From NCBI RefSeq assembly GCF_027620315.1, contig NZ_JAPNNL010000015.1:1-64000 (forward strand): DNA of 64,000 nt, written 5' to 3'. The stretch comes from Nonomuraea corallina. GTDB lineage: Bacteria; Actinomycetota; Actinomycetes; Streptosporangiales; Streptosporangiaceae. This document shows positions 46,201-53,890 of this stretch, piece by piece. The notes under the pieces are model-generated. The model saw only the letters and a program-made list of their open reading frames with translations. It searched no databases and was not told the DNA's origin. A program made the translations under genes and the position numbers. Positions within the stretch are counted from its first letter, which is position 1. The number at the start of each line of letters is the position of its first letter.

Positions 46201-46467
46201 CACCGAGGCCTCCTCGCGGGGAGCCCGGCGGGGTTCGAGGACGCGCCGCAGCCGGGAGACGTATCCCTGGATGGTCGACAGGGCCTGCGCGGGCGGCTCG
46301 CCCGGCCAGAGCTCGTCGATGAGGGTGTTCACGGGCACGGCCCGGCCGCCGGCCACGATCAGGCGGGCGAGCACCGCCCGCTGGCGCTGGCCGCCGAGGT
46401 CGAGGGGGGTGCCGTCCGCCCAGGCCTGGAACGGTCCGAGCGCGGTGAAAGTCAACATTGTGGGCAT
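43237..46467 (-). CDS. AfsR/SARP-type transcriptional regulator with BTAD, NB-ARC and TPR domains
   Basis: 1076 residues from ATG 46467 (a second ATG three codons later). Domain order: OmpR-like winged helix (residues 5-95: LGPFQAWADGTPLDLGGQRQ, LSTIQGYVSRLRRVLEP), BTAD helices (about 100-250), a P-loop STAND ATPase (about 290-600) with VTLVGPGGAGKTRLALEIAE, VVLDNCEHV and the ELAAARLRSLTAQEI region, then TPR-like helices (about 650-1076). Such proteins are switch-type activators of secondary metabolism or efflux genes. It lies 38 bases downstream of an orphan sensor kinase on the same strand and converges on drrAB, likely a target (inference). Confidence 0.92.
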   Translation of the reverse strand: MPTMLTFTALGPFQAWADGTPLDLGGQRQRAVLARLIVAGGRAVPVNTLIDELWPGEPPAQALSTIQGYVSRLRRVLEPRRAPREEASVLVSAPPGYALRARPDQVDAWRFESLAKSDGAPAEIWAAMDEALALWRGPALAGLSGDLIAADAARLESRRLAVAEDRVEAELRLGRHSGLLEELSGLLAAHPLRERLHGLRMRVLYESGRRVEALAAYESARRTFRDELGAEPSPGLAELHLTILRAVPGHRGSSPSAAPGETPEAAAPRGGPGADRPPEAARRRGNLRARLTSFVGREEDLRHTARLLAGNRLVTLVGPGGAGKTRLALEIAEAVEPDTPDGVWLVELAAAQDAAEVVRSLVGALGIRDAVFAPMGGAAVPREPLDRLTAALRDRRPLVVLDNCEHVVEHAALVADRLLADCPGVRVLATSREPLGITGEVTWALPPLGLPPADASPGQAAAYPAVRLFADRAAGVRPSYRVGADAGAVAAICRALDGMPLAIELAAARLRSLTAQEIAARLGDRFRLLSSGSRTAQPRHQTLRAVVEWSWNLLDEQERTLGRRLSVFAGGATLATIEHLYGDVLDPLARLVDKSFVVFDGGRYRMLETIRAYAAERLAESGELDAVWRAHAHWFTRLAETAEPGLRTGEQLDRLAELTAEHENLAAALRWAVGGGDAELGLRLVGALGWYWWLRGHRAEAAARAREALSAAGPDADGAARAVALVVYVLNGYGTQLTWEESRQALEETRRLGGETPSHPLMALAGPLFVLYGSGRPKDEALVWEMDRHTDPWVVATGRLLRGLVHYASGRLEDSERESRAALDAYRVVGDRWGTANACSTLSNVYFLRGESERGLEVMKGALELVDELGSVEDTAYMRAQVVLGLNLLGRREEAERLLHELTRTIRDSGDEIGEAGVAAIWGEFHRQDGDLEGAREHFARARALMERVPGAPIQMVSAVNTSVALAAVHDGDLPRARRLLALALEQATEGHDAQLIGIVVISCAAVAMAAGRPEDAAALLGGAETIKGSHMVVDHDHVRITADAVAALGEREFARHRERGRLMSQDEIVGLGMHV

Positions 46468-46505
46468 AAGACTAGGACCATCCAGACGTGCAGGTAAATG
46501 AGAGC

Positions 46506-48380
46506 TTATTGCGCCGGGAGGTCCGCGCCGACCACCGTCCCGCCGCCTTCACGGGCCCGGACCGTGCACGTTCCGCCCAGTTCGGCGGCGCGCTCGCGCA
46601 TGGACCCCAGCCCGACGCCCGCGCGGACGTCCGGCGGCAGGCCGATCCCGTCGTCGGTCACGGTGACCCGCAGCATCCTGTCGCCACGTTCCAGCCGGAC
46701 CGTCACGGCGGACGCGGCGGCGTGCTTGCGCGCGTTCGTCAGCGCCTCCTGGACGATCCGGTACGCGGCCACCTCGACCGCCGCGGGCAGGCCGGTCAGG
46801 TCGCCGACGGTCTCCACCGCGGTCGCCGGCCCCTCAGGCGTACCGGCCAGCTCCTCGATCGCGCCGGTCAGGCCCAGCTCGTCGATCGCCGGCGGGCGCA
46901 GCCCGTACACGAGCTGCCTGATGTCGGCGCTGATCGCGTCCATGCCGGTGCGCAGGTCGCTCAGCAGCCGATCGGCCTGCTCGGGGGAGCGGCGCAGGGA
47001 CAGCCGGGCCGCGTTGATCAGCATCGCCATCCCGGTGAGCGACTGGCCCAGCCCGTCGTGCAGGTCGCGGCGCAGGCGGCGGCGCTCCTCCTCGCGCGCC
47101 GCCAGGATGCGCTGCCGCGACCGCTGCACGGCCGCGGTCATGCGCACCGCGTGCGCGGCGTCGGCGATGTACGGGGAGAGCGTCGCGAGCACCCGCTCGT
47201 CGTGCGCGGCGGGGAAGCGGCGCCGGGCCGTCCCGCCGACGAGCAGCAGCCCGACCGGCTCGCCGTGCCAGACCAGCGGGATTCTCCTGGCCACGGGCTC
47301 GGGCGAGCCCGTGGCCACGGTCGCGCCGTCCAGCTCCACCGCCACCCCCGTCACCGACAGCCCCTCACGCAGCACCTCCAGCGTCGCCAGCAGCCCGTGC
47401 CCCGGATCGACCCGCTGCAGGCGGTGCTTGAGCCGCTCGGCCAGCTCCGCGGGCACCCCGGTGCCGCCGTAGAGCAGGCGGTCCACGCCGCGCTGCAGCG
47501 CCTGCCGCATCGGATGGAAGAACGCCCCGGCGAACAGCGCCGCCGCCAGCCCGGCGATCGAGTGCACCTCGGCCAGGAACAGGCTGGAGGCGGCCCCCAC
47601 CGCCAGGTAGACGGAGGTGACGACCAGGGCGAGCCCGGTGCCGACCACGGCCCGGCTGATCAGGGTGTCGATGCCGAACAGCCGGTAGCGCAGCACCGCC
47701 ACGGCGATCGCCGCCGGGATCAGCGGGATGCCGAACGAGGCCGTCCACCAGGCCGCCCCGCCGAGCATCCACGGGACCAGCAGCCCCGGCAGGGTGACCA
47801 GCAGCCACAGGATCTGCCGCCGCTCGATCGCGTCGCCCCGGGCGAACCGCACGGCCAGCGAGGTGAACGCCAGCGCCATCCCGGCGGTGACCAGGACGTG
47901 GGAGGCCTCCCTGAGCTCCCGGTCCACGGTCAGGAGCGCGGCCCAGTCGAGCAGGTGACCCGTCACCGCCGGCACGACCGCCCACCGCCAGCGCCGCGAC
48001 GGCAGCCGGCCCGCCGGGTAGAGCAGGGGCAGCAGCACGCCGAGCGAGAGCTGGCACGCCTGCCAGGTGGACTCGACCACGATCCAGGCCCACCCCGGGT
48101 CCCCGTACAGGGCGATGAGGTTGGCGGACAGGATGTTCGCGGCGGCGCTCACGCCGCCCGCGCAGAGCAGCCACCCGATGACCAGCCGCGGCCTGCGGTG
48201 GACCAGGATCGCGCCGAACACCGGGAACGCGGTGCCGGCCACGTCCTCCGGCGCGAACGGGAGCGGCGTGTACGGCGCGGGCGGCAACCGGGCGGTCACC
48301 CAGATGTTGGCGAGCTCCAACGCGATGGCGAGGGTCGCGAGCCCGATCGCCGCACCGCGCGCCGCCCGTGCGTGGCGCAT
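46506..48380 (-). CDS. Orphan NarL-class sensor histidine kinase with GAF-like domain
   Basis: 624 residues from ATG 48380. The N-terminal half (1-300) carries about eight hydrophobic helices; a GAF-like region (about 320-400: GLLATLEVLREGLSVTGVAV) follows, then HisKA_3 with RRRLRRDLHDGLGQSLTGMA (His intact) and HATPase with N-box IVQEALTNARKHA and G-box VGLGSMRERAAELGGT. No response regulator gene adjoins; the next gene downstream on the same strand is the SARP. It may signal to a distant regulator. Its ribosome site is locked in a long palindrome (48389-48414). Confidence 0.88.
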   Translation of the reverse strand: MRHARAARGAAIGLATLAIALELANIWVTARLPPAPYTPLPFAPEDVAGTAFPVFGAILVHRRPRLVIGWLLCAGGVSAAANILSANLIALYGDPGWAWIVVESTWQACQLSLGVLLPLLYPAGRLPSRRWRWAVVPAVTGHLLDWAALLTVDRELREASHVLVTAGMALAFTSLAVRFARGDAIERRQILWLLVTLPGLLVPWMLGGAAWWTASFGIPLIPAAIAVAVLRYRLFGIDTLISRAVVGTGLALVVTSVYLAVGAASSLFLAEVHSIAGLAAALFAGAFFHPMRQALQRGVDRLLYGGTGVPAELAERLKHRLQRVDPGHGLLATLEVLREGLSVTGVAVELDGATVATGSPEPVARRIPLVWHGEPVGLLLVGGTARRRFPAAHDERVLATLSPYIADAAHAVRMTAAVQRSRQRILAAREEERRRLRRDLHDGLGQSLTGMAMLINAARLSLRRSPEQADRLLSDLRTGMDAISADIRQLVYGLRPPAIDELGLTGAIEELAGTPEGPATAVETVGDLTGLPAAVEVAAYRIVQEALTNARKHAAASAVTVRLERGDRMLRVTVTDDGIGLPPDVRAGVGLGSMRERAAELGGTCTVRAREGGGTVVGADLPAQ

Positions 48381-48388
48381 GAAATCCG

Positions 48389-48414
48389 TCCTCCCAGCCT
48401 GCAGGCTGGGAGGA
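48389..48414 (-). promoter_or_regulatory. 26-bp perfect palindrome covering the ribosome site of the sensor kinase gene
   Basis: The sequence from 48389 to 48414 is a perfect 26-bp palindrome, with half-site TCCTCCCAGCCTG. On the minus strand its second half ends in GGGAGGA, the best Shine-Dalgarno for the kinase, eight bases before its ATG at 48380. In RNA the site would pair completely with the first half (a 13-bp arm, less the few central bases that must form the loop). This suggests translational control or, if bound as DNA, an operator. A hairpin left by an IS200/IS605-type element is an alternative; no transposase gene is nearby. Confidence 0.75.
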
Positions 48415-48452
48415 AATTATCGGGGCCGGGCCAACGACGAATCAAAATCCGT

Positions 48453-48966
48453 TCAACGGCGCCGGATCGCGGGGCCGATCGCGAGCATCCCCGCCGCGGC
48501 GGCCAGGCCGATCCCGCCCACCGTGAACCAGAGCGCCGGCTGCCCGCCCGCCTCCAGCAGGGCGCTGCCCAGCAGCGGGGCCAGCATCCCGGCCGCCGAC
48601 CAGGCGAACCCGAACAGCCCCGCGTACCGGCCGCGCAGGTGCGCCGGGGCGAGCCTGGTCAGGATCGTCCCGGCGATGCCCGCGGTGATGATCTCACCCG
48701 CGGTCCACACGGCGATGGTGACCGCCAGCATGGCCGTGCTGGTGACGAAGGACGTCAGCGCGAAGCCCACGCCCATGACGGCCATCCCCGCCGCCAGCGG
48801 CCACGGACAGGCCGCGGGCCTGGGTGAGGAACACGCCGGTGAACGGCAGCGCCATGGTCCCCAGCCGGTTGACCAGCGTGCCGCCCCACAGGGCCCAGAA
48901 GGGCCGGGGCAGCCCGCCGAAGGCGGCGCGCAGGAAGGACGGCTTCACGGGGGCGGTGGTGGTCAC
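48453..48966 (-). pseudogene. MFS transporter remnant with large internal deletion
   Basis: From GTG 48966 the frame gives a clear MFS N-terminus (FLRAAFGGLPRPFWALWGG, then LVNRLGTMALPFTGVFLTQA, first helix) for about 60 residues. At about 48785-48800 the reading frame must shift to continue as MGVGFALTSFVTSTAMLAVT and a C-terminal MFS quarter (RLAPAHLRGRYAGLFGFAWS, LLGSALLEAGGQPALW) ending at 48453. Helices 2 to about 8, roughly 230 residues, are missing. It is divergent from an ArsR-type gene that is also frameshifted. A decayed efflux locus is the best reading; an assembly error is less likely for so large a deletion. Confidence 0.8.
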
Positions 48967-49024
48967 CCGGACAGGTTCCGGCTCCTGGCACACCCGGTCG
49001 AACGATTTAGGAAATGCTAAAAGC

Positions 49025-49824
49025 ATGGCAGTGACCTGGGTGCTCAAGCCGGAGGACGTGGCCCGGATCCGGTTCGCGTTCTCGCCGCTTTGGGAGCTGG
49101 TGGCGAGCCTGCGCACGCTCCAGGACCCGGCCAGGCAGGCCCTGCACCTGCCCTGGCTCACCTGCGTGCGGCCCCGGCTGGCCGGTCTCGACCTGGACGA
49201 GCTGCTCGCGCTGGTGCCCCCGACCGCGAGTTCTGGCCGCGCGTCCACGCGCTGCTCGAACGCGACGTGCTGCGCCGTTCGCGGGAGCTCGCCGGCGGCG
49301 GCGCGCGCGAGCTGTTCGCCTCGCTCGACCCGGCCGTGACCTGGTCCGCGGGCAAGCTCGTGGTCGACCGGCCCTGGTGCAACGACGACGCCTCGCTCCA
49401 CGGCGACGGCCTGGTGCTGGTGCCGAGCGCGTTCTTCTGGCCGTCGGTGGCCGTCATGTCCGCCCCCTACCAGTCGATGCTCGTCTATCCGGTGCTCGGC
49501 GTCGGCACGCTGTGGGAGCAGGGCCCGCCGCCCGCGCCCGGCGCGCTCGCCGCGCTCATCGGCCGCAGCCGCGCCCGGATCCTGCTCGCCCTGGCCGAGC
49601 CGACCACCACCACGGCGCTGGCCGGGCGCATAGCGCTGACGCCCGGCGCGGTCAGCCAGCACCTGACCGTGCTCAGCGGCAGCGGCCTGGCCGTCGGCAT
49701 GCGGGTCGGCAAGCAGGTCGTCTACCGGCGCACCGCCACCGGCGACGCCCTCGCCCGCGCGCCTCAGGCGTACCGGGACGACTCCAGCAACCAGTCGAGG
49801 TGGGCCCGCGGCGCCGCGAGGTAG
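49025..49824 (+). pseudogene. ArsR/DUF5937-type regulator, frameshifted
   Basis: ATG 49025 opens MAVTWVLKPEDVARIRFAFS, then LWELVASLRTLQ and LDLDELLALVPP, the usual N-terminus of DUF5937 winged-helix regulators. At about 49220-49235 homology moves to another frame (DREFWPRVHALLERDVLRRS) and runs to 49824 with WSAGKLVVDRPW, the helix-turn-helix RSRARILLALAEPTTTTALA and TPGAVSQHLTVLSGSGL. The segment usually containing GYIPDFLTPPP is absent at the junction, so a small deletion caused the shift. Such regulators normally control the adjacent MFS gene, which is also broken. The 3' end overlaps the convergent terpene-cyclase gene. Confidence 0.8.
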
Positions 49825-50756
49825 GCGCAGGCCACCTTGCTGACGTCCCTGGCCGTGCCCGGAGCCAGGTCGTCCAGCGGCAGCCGCCGCGCCGCCCGGC
49901 TCATGTCGCGGCACCGTTCGGCGATCCGGTCGAGCACCCAGCCGACCGCGTCGCGCTCGCCCAGGCCCAGCTCGCGCATCGCGATCACGACGAGGTTGTG
50001 GCCGTCGCCGTGCTCCTTCGGCCGGGAGGCCACGTCGTTGCACCAGGCGGTGATGTCGCTGCAGGAGTTCACCAGCTCCTGCCACGGCTCTGACCGGTGC
50101 ACCCAGGCCGGCACCTCCACCCGCAGGCACGGCTCCACCAGGTCGTACAGGTAGGGGCCGACCGTGCCCCTGCGCAGCATCGGGTAGTCGGCCAGCGTCG
50201 GCGCCCTGCCCGCCGCCCGGTTGTCGGCCTCGGTGCGGCAGGCGTAGTGCTGGCGCTGCAGGTTGACCGCGAACCGGCGGCGCCACTGGTCGCTCATCCG
50301 CGCGCTCGTCACCCGCCACAGGTCGGCGAAGGCCGCCTCCAGCGGATGGCCGGCCGACCCCTCCAGCATCCCCTGGAACACCTCCAGCGGGCACGGGCCC
50401 TCGTCCAGCTCGTCGTCCAGGTGGAACAGCCACGTCAGCCACTGCGCGAACAGCGCCGCCGCCGCCGCGTCGAACTCGGCGAACGCCCGCCCCGCCATCC
50501 GGTGGAAGCCGACCTCCGGATCGGCGCGCAGCCCTGTCCGGCGCGCCCAGTCGATCACCGCCGCCTCGATCGCGTACACGGCCGGGTGCATCCGGCACGG
50601 CGCCGCCATGGCCGGCACCCGCTCGATCAGCGGCAGCAGCGCGGCGGCGGCCCTGCTGCCCCGGCGGGGCAGCGGCAGCAGCGGCTTCCAGTGCAGGACG
50701 GAACGGAGCGCGGACCGTACGGAAGCCATCACGGTCGTGCTCACCGCGGTGTTCAC
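49764..50756 (-). CDS. Class I terpene cyclase
   Basis: 330 residues from GTG 50756, which overlaps the stop of the EF-hand gene (GTGA); ATG 50729 is an alternative. The diagnostic motifs are complete: acidic motif FHLDDELDEG near 120, the NSE triad WCNDVASRPKEHGDGHNLV near 250, and a C-terminal RY pair (LLESSRYA). It should cyclise GPP, FPP or GGPP with Mg2+; product unknown. The bacterial sesquiterpene-synthase fold and size fit. Co-expression with a calcium-binding protein is unusual. Confidence 0.9.
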   Translation of the reverse strand: MNTAVSTTVMASVRSALRSVLHWKPLLPLPRRGSRAAAALLPLIERVPAMAAPCRMHPAVYAIEAAVIDWARRTGLRADPEVGFHRMAGRAFAEFDAAAAALFAQWLTWLFHLDDELDEGPCPLEVFQGMLEGSAGHPLEAAFADLWRVTSARMSDQWRRRFAVNLQRQHYACRTEADNRAAGRAPTLADYPMLRRGTVGPYLYDLVEPCLRVEVPAWVHRSEPWQELVNSCSDITAWCNDVASRPKEHGDGHNLVVIAMRELGLGERDAVGWVLDRIAERCRDMSRAARRLPLDDLAPGTARDVSKVACAYLAAPRAHLDWLLESSRYA

Positions 50757-51298
50757 AGGGGCCCGAAGAGCCAGTTGCCGGGCGCTCCGGGCTCCTCGCC
50801 CGCGTAGAAGTCGCGGGCCGCCTCCAGCAGCTCGTCCACCGTCAGCACGCCCCTGCCCGTCGTGTCGAGCCGGTCGAAGGCGGCGTCGGCGTCGTCGTGG
50901 CCGGTGCCGAACGCGGCCAGCAGCGTACGGAACTCCTGCGGCCCCACGTAGCCGTCCGCGCCGCGGTCGCACAGGGCGGCCGTCGCCACCACCGCCGGGT
51001 GGAAGACCGGTTCGTACCGGTCGCCCTTGACGAACGCGGCCGTCATGCCGAGCCGGAAGTCCTCACGGGACAGGTCGGCGTCCTCGTCGCGGCCGAGCGC
51101 GGCCGTCAGCTCCGCCCAGATGCGGTCGAAGCCCTCGACGAGGGCGCTGCCGGTCACCGACGTGGGGGACTCCCCGAACCCGACCAGGATCCGGGCGCCC
51201 AGCCCCAGCAGGTCCTCGCGGTCCACGACGCCCCGCCCGGCCGCGTCGATGTGGTCGAAGGCCCGATCGAGCTTGTGATTGAGCAGGTCGATAGCCAC
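50753..51298 (-). CDS. EF-hand calcium-binding protein (calerythrin-like)
   Basis: 181 residues from GTG 51298, preceded by GGGGGAGG. Four EF-hand-type loops are visible: IDAAGRGVVDRED (degenerate), RDEDADLSREDF (acidic), CDRGADGYVGPQEF (canonical spacing, Glu12) and LDTTGRGVLTVDEL (Glu12). The arrangement resembles the calerythrin/CabD family of actinomycete calcium buffers or sensors. No signal peptide, so cytosolic. Its TGA overlaps the GTG of the terpene cyclase, so the two proteins are made in coupled amounts. Confidence 0.88.
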   Translation of the reverse strand: MAIDLLNHKLDRAFDHIDAAGRGVVDREDLLGLGARILVGFGESPTSVTGSALVEGFDRIWAELTAALGRDEDADLSREDFRLGMTAAFVKGDRYEPVFHPAVVATAALCDRGADGYVGPQEFRTLLAAFGTGHDDADAAFDRLDTTGRGVLTVDELLEAARDFYAGEEPGAPGNWLFGPL

Positions 51299-51381
51299 CA
51301 ATGCCTCCCCCGAGACTGACTGCGTGATCACATTAAGTCCGGCCGCGCCCTTTGTCAGTGAGGCTCGCACCGGCACCCCTC

Positions 51382-51397
51382 GTAACGTGTGCGAAAC
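51382..51397 (+). promoter_or_regulatory. Half GlnR-type site upstream of glnA2
   Basis: GTAAC-n6-GAAAC at 51382-51386 and 51393-51397 equals one a-b half of the actinomycete GlnR operator, about 50 bases upstream of the glnA2 start. The second half is not clearly present. Compare the complete site at glnA1 (63183-63220). Confidence 0.45.
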
Positions 51398-51449
51398 ACG
51401 GACACGGCATCCTGATAGGAGACCTGTACTGTCATCATGAGGGGACGCC

Positions 51450-52811
51450 GTGGACCGCCAGCAGGAGTTCGTGCTCCGCACGCTCGAGGAACGCGACATC
51501 CGGTTCATCCGGCTCTGGTTCACCGACGTGCTCGGCTTCCTCAAGTCCGTCGCCATCGCGCCGGCCGAGCTGGAAGGCGCGTTCGCCGAGGGCATCGGCT
51601 TCGACGGCTCCGCGATCGAGGGGTTCGCCCGGGTCTACGAGTCCGACATGCTCGCCAAGCCCGACCCGTCGACGTTCCAGATCCTGCCGTGGCGCAGCGA
51701 GACGCCCGGCGCCGGGCGCATCTTCTGCGACATCCTCATGCCCGACGGCTCCCCGTCGCACGCCGACCCGCGCTGGGTGCTCAAGCGCACGCTCGCCAGG
51801 TGCGCCGACATGGGCTTCACCTTCTACACCCACCCGGAGATCGAGTTCTTCCTGCTGAAGAACCGGCCCGAGGAGGGCCGGCGGCCCGAGCCGATCGACT
51901 CCGGCAGCTACTTCGACCACACCCCCCACAGCTCCGGCCACGACTTCCGGCGTCAGGCGATCATGATGCTGGAGTCGATGGGCATCTCGGTGGAGTTCAG
52001 CCACCACGAGGGCGCCCCCGGCCAGCAGGAGATCGACCTGCGGTACGCCGACGCGCTCACCACCGCCGACAACATCATGACCTTCCGCCTGGTCATGAAG
52101 GAGGTGGCGCTGGAGCAGGGCATCTGGGCCTCGTTCATGCCCAAGCCGTTCACCGAGCACCCCGGCTCCGGCATGCACACCCACATGTCGCTGTTCGAGG
52201 GCGACCGCAACGCCTTCCATGAGCCCGGCGCCGACTACCAGCTGTCCAAGGTGGGCCGCTCGTTCATCGCCGGCCTGCTCAGGCACGCCGCCGAGATCAC
52301 CGCCATCACCAACCAGTGGGTCAACTCCTACAAGCGGCTGTGGGGCGGCGCCGAGGCCATCGCCGGGCAGGGCGGCGAGGCCCCCTCCTACGTCTGCTGG
52401 GGCCACAACAACCGCTCGGCCCTGGTCCGGGTGCCCATGTACAAGCCGCACAAGGGCGGCTCGACCCGCATCGAGTTCCGGTCGCTCGACTCGGCCTGCA
52501 ACCCGTACCTCGCCTTCGCGCTGATCCTGGCCGCCGGCCTCAAGGGCATCGAGGAGAGCTACGAGCTGCCGCCGGCCGCCGAGGACAACGTGTGGACCCT
52601 CACCAGCGCCGAGCGGCGCGCCCTCGGCATCCAGCCGCTGCCGCAGTCGCTCGACGAGGCGATCAGTGTCATGGAGCGGAGCGAGCTGGTCGCCGAGACG
52701 CTCGGCGAGCACGTGTTCGACTTCTTCCTGCGCAACAAGCGCGCGGAGTGGCGCGACTACCGCCGCACGGTCACCGAGTTCGAGCTGGGCCGCTACCTGC
52801 CCGTCCTCTAG
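51450..52811 (+). CDS. glnA2: Glutamine synthetase, GlnA2-like type I
   Basis: 453 residues from GTG 51450. GS fold: beta-grasp N-domain (FTDVLGFLKSVAIA), GFDGSAIEGFARV, metal-site HPEIEFFLL, SHHEGAPGQQEIDLRYADAL, GSGMHTHMSLF, NQWVNSYKRLWGG, NRSALVRVP and EFRSLDSACNPYLAFA. The adenylylation-loop Tyr (xLYxLPPEE) is missing; the equivalent place reads SYELPPAAED. So it should escape GlnE control. In M. tuberculosis glnA2 (Rv2222c) sits next to glnE and glnA1, as here. Its physiological substrate in actinomycetes may be glutamate or other amines. Confidence 0.92.
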   Translation: MDRQQEFVLRTLEERDIRFIRLWFTDVLGFLKSVAIAPAELEGAFAEGIGFDGSAIEGFARVYESDMLAKPDPSTFQILPWRSETPGAGRIFCDILMPDGSPSHADPRWVLKRTLARCADMGFTFYTHPEIEFFLLKNRPEEGRRPEPIDSGSYFDHTPHSSGHDFRRQAIMMLESMGISVEFSHHEGAPGQQEIDLRYADALTTADNIMTFRLVMKEVALEQGIWASFMPKPFTEHPGSGMHTHMSLFEGDRNAFHEPGADYQLSKVGRSFIAGLLRHAAEITAITNQWVNSYKRLWGGAEAIAGQGGEAPSYVCWGHNNRSALVRVPMYKPHKGGSTRIEFRSLDSACNPYLAFALILAAGLKGIEESYELPPAAEDNVWTLTSAERRALGIQPLPQSLDEAISVMERSELVAETLGEHVFDFFLRNKRAEWRDYRRTVTEFELGRYLPVL

Positions 52812-52826
52812 CATCGAGGGCCGCCG

Positions 52827-52851
52827 CGCCGCCGCCGGTCGGGCGGCGGCG
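52827..52851 (+). terminator. Strong GC hairpin after glnA2
   Basis: Perfect 10-bp stem CGCCGCCGCC / GGCGGCGGCG with a five-base loop, 16 bases past the glnA2 stop. The rest of 52812-53110 has no gene; a second hairpin (CCCGGGGG, loop tttg, CCTCCGGG) near 52919-52938 and an AGGAGGG ribosome site at 53098 are the only other structures. Confidence 0.65.
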
Positions 52852-53110
52852 TGAGCAACGTCACTCGTACACGGAAGTCACCTGGGCGCAACGTCCGGAC
52901 CGTATCTTTACTGATCCCGGGGGTTTGCCTCCGGGGAGTGCGGGCACCCGTACGGCTTCGTCGTGGATGGGAAGTTTCGGCGGGTTTCGTGGTGTTATCC
53001 CTGGGTGTGGGACCCGGGGCGTGACTGATCAGCAGGTCCAGTACTATCGGCCCATCCCGAATGACGTTTTAGGACTTCGCCCGATTTAGGGTGATATAGG
53101 AGGGTGTTGC

Positions 53111-53827
53111 ATGACGACGGCTGCCCTGCAGACCGTACTGACCGTTCCCGAACGCTACCGGGGGCCTGCCCAGTGCGCCAACGGCGGCTGGCTGGCCGGC
53201 ACCCTGACAGACGCGCTGAACGGCGGACGATCGGCGGTCGAGGTCACGCTGCGCGCCCCGACACCCCTCGGCACCGAGCTGAAGCTGGAACACCTGGCCA
53301 ACTCCGTCTCCCTCTACGACGGCGACAAGCCGCTCGTCGAGGCCATCCCGGTGGCCGAGGACGTCAAGGCGCCGCCTTTCGTGCGCTTCACCGAGGCCGC
53401 TCGGGCCGAGGCCGGCTTCCCCGGCCGCCGCGCCCACGCCTTCCCCGAGTGCTTCGCCTGCGGGTTCCGTGAGCCGGGTGACGGGCTGCGCATCTTCCCG
53501 GGACCGGTCCAGGGCGCCGAGGACCTCGTCGCGGCCGGATGGCGGGTGCCGTTCACGGTGGCCGAGGAGGACGGCGTGCCCCCCTCGGTCGTCGGCGCGG
53601 CGCTCGACTGCGTCACCGGCTGGGCCCACCTCAAGCCGGGCGAGTCGGCGCTGCTGGGCCGGCTCGCGGTGCAGTTCCACCGCAAGGTGATCCCGGGTGG
53701 CGTCTACTCCGTGGTGGCCCGCACGACCGGCCGCGAGGGCCGCAAGCGGTTCGGCGAGAGCGCCATCTACGAGGTGGACGGCACCCTGGTGGCCGCCGCC
53801 AACGCCACCTGGATCACCCCTCGTTGA
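53111..53827 (+). CDS. Hotdog-like (thioesterase-family) protein
   Basis: 238 residues from ATG 53111 with AGGAGGG six bases upstream. N-terminal segment YRGPAQCANGGWLAGTLTDAL and a central CFACGFREPGDGLRIFPGPV followed by VVGAALDCVTGWAHL and AVQFHRKVIPGG suggest two hotdog-like halves related to acyl-CoA thioesterases. The Cys-x-x-Cys-Gly resembles that of the PaaI-like gene at 14.1 kb. Substrate unknown; I am unsure of catalysis. It lies between glnA2 and an amidotransferase, 63 bases upstream of the latter. Confidence 0.6.
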   Translation: MTTAALQTVLTVPERYRGPAQCANGGWLAGTLTDALNGGRSAVEVTLRAPTPLGTELKLEHLANSVSLYDGDKPLVEAIPVAEDVKAPPFVRFTEAARAEAGFPGRRAHAFPECFACGFREPGDGLRIFPGPVQGAEDLVAAGWRVPFTVAEEDGVPPSVVGAALDCVTGWAHLKPGESALLGRLAVQFHRKVIPGGVYSVVARTTGREGRKRFGESAIYEVDGTLVAAANATWITPR

Positions 53828-53890
53828 CCTTGACATCCTCGATCCTCATGTCGGGTTTGTAGGGGTATAGAGGGCTTTACATTGGGTGCC

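Noticed and set aside
43243-46497. 1,084-codon open frame opposite the SARP gene
   Set aside because: No motif or ribosome site; the opposite strand carries a complete winged-helix/BTAD/NB-ARC/TPR protein.
52850-53110. Riboswitch (for example c-di-AMP ydaO type) upstream of the thioesterase-like gene
   Set aside because: One stable hairpin is present near 52919-52938 but the conserved riboswitch core sequences were not found.
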